Source: Prevotellaceae bacterium (GTDB taxonomy: Bacteria; Bacteroidota; Bacteroidia; Bacteroidales; UBA932). From it: a DNA stretch of 11,228 nt. A program made the translations under genes and the position numbers. The stretch is from the NCBI GenBank assembly GCA_031273285.1, contig JAISSE010000071.1:1-11228 (forward strand). The letters run 5' to 3'. Under the pieces are notes generated by a model. The model worked only from the letters and a program-made list of their open reading frames with translations. It ran no database searches and had not been told where the DNA came from. Below, piece by piece: positions 6,053 through 11,228 of the stretch; position 1 is the stretch's first letter; each line of letters opens with the position of its first letter.

Positions 6053-6078
6053 AATTTTTAATTTTTAATTTTCAATTC
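6053..6078. repeat. Heptamer array overlapping the OstA gene end
   Basis: The + strand reads AATTTTT, AATTTTT, AATTTTC, AATTC. On the minus strand this encodes the last OstA residues (ELKIKN) and its TAA stop at 6060-6058, in the same way that an array supplies the stop of the ankyrin gene. Confidence 0.75.
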
Positions 6079-8040
6079 AATTTCGTCTATTCTTTTTGTT
6101 ATCGGGAAATCGGGTTTTGGCAACGCCTCCCGTTCCGTTCTTTCCGACGGGCGTAAAATCCTGTTCAGTACGTCGTCGCGCGATTTCGGACGCAAATCGA
6201 TTGCCCATTTGTAGCCCGGCAATTTTATTTCGTCCTCTCTGACAAGAACCAGCGGAATGTTGCTTGCCGGCACATGCTCGTAATATGTTATGCGGCGCAT
6301 TCGTCCCGATTCGAACAGTATTTTAAGCGACGTTGATTCGGCTTTATTCATTATGAAATCCGTAAGCGAAAAGGCGAGCGTCTGCACGTTTCCGAGAGCT
6401 TCGAAGGAGTTCAGTTTCCTGTTGCTCATGCGCACTTTCATGCTTTTGGATTTTATCTGATTGAAATATATCGTGCTGTCGGGGTCGCCTTCGGGAGCGA
6501 CAAGCATGGCGTTTCCGGCGAAATCGGCATGTTCCATCTCACCGTTTTTCATAAAAAATTTCATCGAATCCGATGCTATCTGCATCTTTTTTCCGTCCCA
6601 CAGAATCGGGTCGCGATACACTTTCCATATCGAATCGAGAGTGTTGAAATACATCGAATCGCCGATGAGTTGAAAATCCGTTCGGTACAGTTTTACATTT
6701 TTGAAGGCAAACAGTTCCTTGTACGTGCTGTCGGCAAACTGTACCGTATCCGCGACACGGTTTACCGTGTCTCCGGGAACGGAATCGGACGGGAGCGTCA
6801 GGGTAGGATGCGGCATGTCGGGCGACAGACTGTTTATATCCGAAATAGAATCGGACGGGGGCGTTACGGCTGTCGTGTCGATATAATTGTCGAAATAATA
6901 ACCGTTATAAAAACCGTTACTGTTGGGTCCCGAAATTCTGGAAGCGGGATTTCGGGGATTCAGGGGTCTGCTCGGAGTAGCGTTGCGAATGTCTGTTTTT
7001 CGGGGCATTTCACCGCGAACGGTATCGGGACGGTTAAGTTTCGGCATAGACACGGAATCATTCTTCGCCGGCGCGCGTCTTTCGATTTTCCGTGTTACCG
7101 AATAGAGCGTGTCGCCCCGCACAAAAACCGAGTCGCTGTCGTCGTACAGTATGACTGACGGATTTTTACGCATCCTGAAATCTTCTGTGTTCATGTCGAA
7201 ATCGGCAAAATCCGCCATGGCAATCGTTCGCTGCGAAGTGTCCACGACCTGTATATTCGAATACAGCCGCCCTTTCCTGCCGATGTTTTCGTAATAGATG
7301 CTGTCGGCAAATATTTCTTGTTTCGATGACAGTATATATGAGTTGCGGTGAAAGAACATGATGTCCGCGTCGCTGTTATACCAGCCTTTATCGCAGTAGA
7401 GATATCCGTTTTCCGCCCAGATGTGAGTGTTCGAATGGAAAGTGAAAAGTTTTGTATCGGTATTATATATCATTGAATCCGATTTCAGTACATAATCTTT
7501 CGTATCGGACTGCACCTGTCCGATAAACACAAAGTCCTTGGTTTTGGAATAATAATAGCCTTTTTGCGATTCCAGAGTTCTGAACGAATCGACAATGACG
7601 CCTTCGTGAGCGAAATAGCCGATCTCCGTTTCGGTGTTGAAATCTATCTTGGTTGTTTTCAGGGTCGAACTTCCATCGGTCAGATACACTATTCTGCCTC
7701 TGACATTCGCATCGCCGGTATTTTCGTTGTATGTCATCATATCGCCCGTGATGACCGTAGTGCCGTTTGTAACTTTCGTATGCCCGAAGGCGTCGAATAT
7801 TCCGTTCGGATACAGCGTTGCACTGTCGCACGCCATGACCACGCCGTTGTGTTCCATTTCGACATTATGCCAGAACCGCAGAACGGTACCGGAATCCGCT
7901 TCCGTCTGCCGGGTGAGGTCGCTGTTGTGTATGACTATTTTTTTTTTCGGCTGCGAATCCGAAGATATGGAATCCCGTTCGACCTGCGCAACAAGCAGAA
8001 CGGGGATAAAACACAGTACTGTAATTATTATGTTTCTCAT
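6058..8040 (-). CDS. OstA-like LPS-transport protein, Bacteroidetes type
   Basis: The N-terminus (MRNIIITVLCFIPVLLVAQ) is a Sec signal peptide, probably cleaved after residue 18 or so, so the protein is periplasmic or outer-membrane associated. Residues 34-320 are successive beta strands of the LptA/OstA jelly-roll type, with the recurring theme of a polar strand, a D-S segment and a turn (HNVEMEHNGVVMACDSATLY, GDMMTYNENTGDANVRGR, KSDSMIYNTDTKLF, FADSIYYENIGRKGRLY). The OstA-like pattern returns at 440-610 (FKNVKLYRTDFQLIGDSMYF, ASDSMKFFMKNGEMEHADF). Between them, about 321-440 is a Pro/Ser/Asp-rich stretch likely to be disordered. LptA-like proteins carry LPS across the periplasm; this long form is known in Bacteroidetes, but its exact role is inference. 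It is last in the operon, 18 nt after the SurA-like gene. Its C-terminal codons and TAA lie in a heptamer array, so the last few residues may vary between strains. Confidence 0.85.
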   Translation of the reverse strand: MRNIIITVLCFIPVLLVAQVERDSISSDSQPKKKIVIHNSDLTRQTEADSGTVLRFWHNVEMEHNGVVMACDSATLYPNGIFDAFGHTKVTNGTTVITGDMMTYNENTGDANVRGRIVYLTDGSSTLKTTKIDFNTETEIGYFAHEGVIVDSFRTLESQKGYYYSKTKDFVFIGQVQSDTKDYVLKSDSMIYNTDTKLFTFHSNTHIWAENGYLYCDKGWYNSDADIMFFHRNSYILSSKQEIFADSIYYENIGRKGRLYSNIQVVDTSQRTIAMADFADFDMNTEDFRMRKNPSVILYDDSDSVFVRGDTLYSVTRKIERRAPAKNDSVSMPKLNRPDTVRGEMPRKTDIRNATPSRPLNPRNPASRISGPNSNGFYNGYYFDNYIDTTAVTPPSDSISDINSLSPDMPHPTLTLPSDSVPGDTVNRVADTVQFADSTYKELFAFKNVKLYRTDFQLIGDSMYFNTLDSIWKVYRDPILWDGKKMQIASDSMKFFMKNGEMEHADFAGNAMLVAPEGDPDSTIYFNQIKSKSMKVRMSNRKLNSFEALGNVQTLAFSLTDFIMNKAESTSLKILFESGRMRRITYYEHVPASNIPLVLVREDEIKLPGYKWAIDLRPKSRDDVLNRILRPSERTEREALPKPDFPITKRIDEIELKIKN

Positions 8041-8058
8041 ATCTGCGGAAATATCAGC

Positions 8059-9426
8059 TTAAAACACCCATGAGGAATCAACAAAAGGACATTGTCTGTA
8101 TTTTTCGTTTATACGGATATATTCGGTTTTCGCCTTTTTCGACACCCATTCTTCGATGGCGTCGGTTTGTTTTTTATTTTCGTACATCCTTGATACATGG
8201 TTGAAATCGTCTTTCAGATTAATCGTATGCGCGGGGATAAATTCCTTCAGCATAATGACTTTATACTGCACGCTGCCCGATTTCACATCCGTTGCCGCAT
8301 AGGGCTTGGATATTTCTCCCGTTTCGAGATGTTCGAGCGCCCTGAAATCGTCGGGATTAAGCTCGTCCTTGTAAAACGAAGTCCGTATTTCCATGGAATA
8401 TTCGCTGCTGTTCACCATCAAACCGTTGCCTGCGCTGGATTTTTCATTTTCGGAATATTTCAGCGCGGCTCTTTCGAACGTAATGCTGTCGGCATTGATT
8501 TTTGTAACGATGGAATCCAGACGCGCAAAGCCGATAGCCTGGTCTTCAAGACTGTATTTCGGTTTCAACAAAATCTGACGGTAATTGACAAGACCCGTTT
8601 CATCCTGTTTTTCCAGCAGTTGAAGTATATGAAATCCGTATTCCGATTCTATGATTTTCGACACCTGCCCGATGCGCATATTGCTTAGCGCCAAACGGAT
8701 GGGCGCGACATTGCTTTCCAGCGCGCCAAGTCCCCATTCTCCGCCGCGGGGAGCCGTTTTGTCGTCTTCGGAATACAGGGTCGCCAAAGTCTGGAATTTT
8801 TCTCCTTCGACAATGCGTTTCCGCAGACCGAGCAGTTTCTCCTTGACGTCAAGGATGGCTTTTTCCGAGTTCGGTTTCTTCACTATTTCGTAAATCACAT
8901 ACTGGTCGGGGATAATAATCGGGACGCTGTCGTTGCTCATCGTGTGAAAAAATTTCTCCACCTCTTTGGGAGTGATTTTTATTTTTTTGACAATAGCGCT
9001 CTGCATCGAATTTGCAAACGCCTGTTCCAGCTGAAAGTCAAGGCTTTCCTCGCGAAACTGCTCTATCGATTTCTTGAAATACGCTTCCAGCTCGTCCTTG
9101 CCGTATTGAGCTATCATAGCCGCGATTTTCCTGTCCACGTTATTGTGGATATTCTCGGTATTTGGAACCAGACTGTCCTGTTTCGCCTGTGCCACCAGCA
9201 GTTTCTGGTCGATGAATATTTTGAGAATCTGACATCTGGGGTCGCCTTCCTTGAGATTTGCGAAACCGCCCTGCATTTGCAGGTCTTTGTACAGCATGTC
9301 TATATCCGATTCGAGAATAGCCTCGTTGCCTATAATCGCAACCACCTTGTCGAGGGAAACCTGCGCATGAAGGAATGAAAACATCACAAAAGTAAAAACG
9401 ACTGTCGCCGTTATTTTTTTTATCAT
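8059..9426 (-). CDS. SurA-like periplasmic peptidyl-prolyl isomerase/chaperone
   Basis: A signal peptide (residues 1-21, ending LHAQ) is followed by the SurA N-terminal chaperone region: VSLDKVVAIIGNEAILESDID (23-43) and a helical segment to about 160. A first parvulin domain (about 176-272) shows YSEDDKTAPRGGEWGLG (218-234) and the closing SEYGFHILQLLEK (261-273). A second domain (about 280-395) is more divergent: YSENEKSSAGNGLMV stands where the G-G-L motif is expected, so the first domain is the better candidate for isomerase activity. SurA-type proteins escort outer-membrane proteins through the periplasm. The 455 residues are normal for the two-parvulin Bacteroidetes form. It sits 7 nt after the parvulin-like lipoprotein and 18 nt before the OstA gene, making an outer-membrane assembly operon. 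The ATG at 9426-9424 gives a proper signal peptide. Confidence 0.92.
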   Translation of the reverse strand: MIKKITATVVFTFVMFSFLHAQVSLDKVVAIIGNEAILESDIDMLYKDLQMQGGFANLKEGDPRCQILKIFIDQKLLVAQAKQDSLVPNTENIHNNVDRKIAAMIAQYGKDELEAYFKKSIEQFREESLDFQLEQAFANSMQSAIVKKIKITPKEVEKFFHTMSNDSVPIIIPDQYVIYEIVKKPNSEKAILDVKEKLLGLRKRIVEGEKFQTLATLYSEDDKTAPRGGEWGLGALESNVAPIRLALSNMRIGQVSKIIESEYGFHILQLLEKQDETGLVNYRQILLKPKYSLEDQAIGFARLDSIVTKINADSITFERAALKYSENEKSSAGNGLMVNSSEYSMEIRTSFYKDELNPDDFRALEHLETGEISKPYAATDVKSGSVQYKVIMLKEFIPAHTINLKDDFNHVSRMYENKKQTDAIEEWVSKKAKTEYIRINEKYRQCPFVDSSWVF

Positions 9427-9433
9427 AACAATA

Positions 9434-10285
9434 TCATTTTAATCTGTTAAATTTTATTTCGTTTCTATTAATTGCATCGTTAAATGCGGAATTTTCCATT
9501 TGCCGAATCAGATCGGTTTTTCTGCGGTTCAGAATTATATTTTTTATATTGGACTGCACGTGTTCCAGAGGCGCGACGGTTCCTTTCATCGAGATGTCGT
9601 TTATTTTGATGAAATAAGTGTATCGCTCGTCGCTGTCTTCTATGGATTTCACTCTGATAGCCCTGTTTTCGTATGTCTCTGCGGTGCCGGGCAGCGAGGC
9701 AGTCAGCTCGCCCAAATCTATCCATTCGCCGTTGAAGGCGCCGTATGCTTCGGCTCCGTGCATGGCAATCGTTCCCAGTTCTTCAATATCTTTTTCCCTG
9801 TTCGATCGATAAAGACTGCGTATTTTATCTATATCCTTAAAATCATTGGTTACTTTGATATACAGAGCTTTCACCAGTACTCCGGGCAGCTGGAAATTGT
9901 CGGGATTGTCGTTGTAGAACCGTTCTATCTCGGTGGAACTTACGGTTGTATCCATTTTGTCCCGGATATAGGACTGTTCGTATTTATGCACCAGCAGGGA
10001 TGTTCGGTAATCGTCGATTTCCTTGCTCAAATCCTTTTCGCGTTCGGAGAGAGTATTTTCGGCATGAAGCAGCACAGCCTGATTTTTAGCCCATTTGTTC
10101 ACATAATCCGTCAGGATAGTCAGACTGTCGGCAGGAGAGAGATTACTCAGATAATCCTTTATATCCGACAGATACAGTTTTTTCGTTCCCGCCTCCACGA
10201 GGGGAACCTCCTTCTGTTTATGTTCCGTTTCGCATGAAAACCAGAGTATTGAAGCGACCGAAAGAAATACAATTTTTTTTATCAT
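9434..10285 (-). CDS. Parvulin-like lipoprotein (SurA-operon companion)
   Basis: From the ATG at 10285 the protein has 283 residues and begins MIKKIVFLSVASILWFSCETE. This is a lipoprotein signal with the modified cysteine at residue 18, although W-F-S-C is a loose lipobox. The adjacent ATG at 10288 is equally possible. An upstream in-frame ATG (10366) would put 27 residues ahead of the signal and is unlikely. After an acidic helical region (40-130), residues 137-232 resemble a worn parvulin domain: LVKALYIKV, a mid-domain FNGEWIDLGEL where SurA has G-G-E-W-G-L-G, and a closing strand YTYFIKINDI. The missing glycines and conserved histidine suggest weak or no isomerase activity. It is the first gene of the operon, 7 nt before the SurA-like gene. 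The inferred role is a membrane-anchored chaperone for outer-membrane proteins. Confidence 0.78.
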   Translation of the reverse strand: MIKKIVFLSVASILWFSCETEHKQKEVPLVEAGTKKLYLSDIKDYLSNLSPADSLTILTDYVNKWAKNQAVLLHAENTLSEREKDLSKEIDDYRTSLLVHKYEQSYIRDKMDTTVSSTEIERFYNDNPDNFQLPGVLVKALYIKVTNDFKDIDKIRSLYRSNREKDIEELGTIAMHGAEAYGAFNGEWIDLGELTASLPGTAETYENRAIRVKSIEDSDERYTYFIKINDISMKGTVAPLEHVQSNIKNIILNRRKTDLIRQMENSAFNDAINRNEIKFNRLK

Positions 10286-10379
10286 CATAAAAATCCCGTT
10301 GTCCTTTGATTGAAAAACGCTGCCGTAGTTTAAAATCGCAACAATAAATTTCGACAGCCGCATCATCCGACAAAACGGC

Positions 10380-10387
10380 GCAAGTTA
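10380..10387 (-). promoter_or_regulatory. Weak promoter-like box (TAACTTGC) upstream of the envelope operon
   Basis: On the minus strand TAACTTGC resembles TAnnTTTG with one T missing. It lies about 95 bases before the lipoprotein start, in the only visible leader for this operon. No convincing -33 partner was found. Confidence 0.25.
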
Positions 10388-10428
10388 GGAAATAAACGGG
10401 AATTACGGAAATTTTACATCTGTCCGTC

Positions 10429-10506
10429 TCAAAAAAAACTGATTTTCAATCCGATTGTCAGCCGCGAAATACCCCTGTTCCCGCCGACGAATTCAACCGA
10501 ATCGAA
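10429..10506 (-). pseudogene. Possible C-terminal relic of an outer-membrane beta-barrel protein
   Basis: A 25-codon stretch open between two TGA triplets (10509-10507 and 10431-10429) encodes FVGGNRGISRLTIGLKISFF before the stop. The alternating hydrophobic pattern and terminal phenylalanine are what the last beta strand of a Bacteroidetes outer-membrane protein looks like. It has no start codon, and the upstream frame is closed. It lies between uvrA and the envelope operon on the same strand. It may be a chance match. Confidence 0.3.
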
Positions 10507-10541
10507 TCATATTGCAGGTTTTTGGACGGGTTTTGCCGAGG

Positions 10542-10580
10542 AACGATGAACTATAAACGATGAACTATAAACGATAAACA
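10542..10580. repeat. 14-bp tandem repeat, 2.7 copies
   Basis: The unit AACGATGAACTATA occurs at 10542-10555 and 10556-10569, followed by a partial AACGATAAACA (10570-10580). It is non-coding and adjoins the hairpin at 10584-10606. Confidence 0.85.
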
Positions 10581-10583
10581 GGG

Positions 10584-10668
10584 TTCAAAACCTTGTCAGG
10601 GTTGAAAGGGAAAGGGAACACCACGAACGCCCTTGTCGCCGTAGAGACGGGGCGCGCCGTGTCTCTGC
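10584..10668. repeat. Two small inverted repeats downstream of uvrA
   Basis: The first (10584-10606) pairs TTCAA with TTGAA around a core containing CCTTGTCAGG. The second (10641-10668) runs from GTAGAGACG to TGTCTCTGC with a GGCGCGCC centre at 10651-10658; its eight to nine pairs include G-T pairs. Neither is followed by a T run in either direction, so they look like dispersed palindromes and not intrinsic terminators. The rest of 10286-10715 shows nothing else I can assign. Confidence 0.65.
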
Positions 10669-10715
10669 AATTACCGCGTCATCTGCGAGCCGAATCTCTT
10701 TTGCGACCACCCCCG

Positions 10716-11228
10716 TCAAAGTTTGTTTTTCAGATATTTTCCCGTATAAGACTCCCTGCAGTTAATCAGTTCTTCGGGAGTGCCTTCGAATATCAGATAG
10801 CCGCCGTTTTCGCCTCCTTCGGGACCAAGGTCGATGATTCTGTCCGCACATTTTATGACGTCGGGATTATGTTCGATCACGATTACCGAATGACCTTTTT
10901 CGACTAAGGCGCTCAGCGAGTCCATCAGTTTGCGGATATCGTGCAGGTGCAGACCCGTCGTGGGTTCGTCGAAAATAAACAGTGTAGGCTCCTGATTGTC
11001 TTCCTTCAAAAGAAAAAAAGCAAGTTTGACCCTCTGACTTTCTCCGCCCGAAAGCGTGCTCGAAGACTGTCCGAGTTTGATGTATCCCAAGCCGACATTT
11101 TGCAGTACTGTGAGTTTCCGGGCTATCTTTTGCGAAGTTTCGTCATCGGCGGATCCGAATAATTCTATCGCTTCATCTATCGACATGTTCAATATATCGG
11201 AAATATTTTTACCCAGATATTTTATATC
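10716..11228 (-). CDS. uvrA: UvrA excinuclease ATPase subunit, C-terminal 170 residues
   Basis: The frame is open to the right edge, so the gene is cut at its 5' side and the apparent start at 11192 is internal. What remains is the second ABC ATPase domain of UvrA, the damage-sensing subunit of nucleotide excision repair, which binds DNA with UvrB. Visible elements in order are [17 protein letters not shown] (residues 4-20 of the visible part), [26 protein letters not shown] with the ABC signature (59-66), Walker [17 protein letters not shown] (83-98), the H-loop VIVIEHN (115-121), and the UvrA-specific tail [16 protein letters not shown] followed by EGTPEEL. The stop is TGA at 10718-10716. 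It is a separate transcription unit from the envelope operon, about 430 bases apart. Bacteroidetes often carry more than one UvrA; this fragment cannot tell which. Confidence 0.95.
   Translation of the reverse strand, partial: DIKYLGKNISDILNMSIDEAIELFGSADDETSQKIARKLTVLQNVGLGYIKLGQSSSTLSGGESQRVKLAFFLLKEDNQEPTLFIFDEPTTGLHLHDIRKLMDSLSALVEKGHSVIVIEHNPDVIKCADRIIDLGPEGGENGGYLIFEGTPEELINCRESYTGKYLKNKL

Noticed and set aside
9500..10237. 245-codon + strand ORF opposite the lipoprotein gene
   Set aside because: The composition is aromatic and His-rich with no domain, while the minus strand has a lipoprotein signal and operon spacing.
10286..10366. Upstream start for the lipoprotein gene at 10366
   Set aside because: It would place 27 residues before a clear lipoprotein signal peptide; the ATG at 10285 (or 10288) puts the signal at the N-terminus.
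10641..10668. Hairpin near the uvrA end as an intrinsic terminator
   Set aside because: There is no T run on either side and the stem includes G-T pairs; it fits a dispersed palindrome better.
1..11228. tRNA, rRNA, transposase or integrase genes
   Set aside because: I looked for tRNA-like arms, CCA ends and transposase or integrase motifs and saw none; all large open frames are accounted for.

Overview
The window looks like chromosomal DNA from an uncultured member of the Bacteroidales or a close Bacteroidetes relative. The evidence is a two-parvulin SurA-like chaperone followed by an OstA-like LPS-transport protein, a LysA that reads like the Bacteroidetes family throughout, an exact match to the Bacteroides-type -7 box (TAnnTTTG) ahead of one operon, AT-rich leaders without clear Shine-Dalgarno sites, and a relaxed lipobox. 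No taxonomic search was possible, so this placement is inference.

Layout, left to right. Positions 1-1500 (+) are the 3' part of an ankyrin-repeat gene with 15 consecutive 33-residue repeats, open at the left edge. Positions 1495-1902 hold a roughly 400-bp imperfect palindrome with near-perfect 38-bp terminal inverted repeats and four copies of a GC-rich hairpin. It fills the gap between the ankyrin gene and the convergent operon to its right. Positions 1901-4503 (-) are a two-gene operon: a GT2-type membrane glycosyltransferase whose active-site motifs look degenerate, coupled by an ATGA overlap to a Wzx/MATE-type polysaccharide flippase. Its promoter is visible at about 4533-4540. Positions 4504-4716 are a repeat-rich spacer. 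Positions 4717-5856 (-) are lysA (diaminopimelate decarboxylase). Positions 5857-6057 hold a bidirectional terminator and, on the + strand, a possible small RNA of about 80 nt. Positions 6058-10285 (-) are a three-gene envelope-biogenesis operon: a parvulin-like lipoprotein, a SurA-like periplasmic isomerase and an OstA-like protein, 7 and 18 nt apart. Positions 10286-10715 are a repeat-bearing spacer with a possible relic of an outer-membrane protein. Positions 10716-11228 (-) are the C-terminal third or less of uvrA, open at the right edge.

Functionally, most of the window concerns the cell envelope: chaperoning and LPS transport to the outer membrane (lipoprotein, SurA, OstA), export of a surface glycan (glycosyltransferase and flippase), and supply of lysine from meso-DAP (LysA). 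uvrA is unrelated DNA repair. I see no defence system, integrase, transposase, CRISPR array, tRNA or rRNA.

The most unusual content lies between the genes. Short arrays with a 7-base period and the general form AATTNNN abut or overlap the termini of several genes: they carry the stop codons of the ankyrin and OstA genes, touch the flippase stop and begin 1-2 bases after the lysA stop. Together with the large palindrome they form a dispersed repeat system that seems to delimit transcription units. This repeat system and the candidate small RNA are the best leads here.
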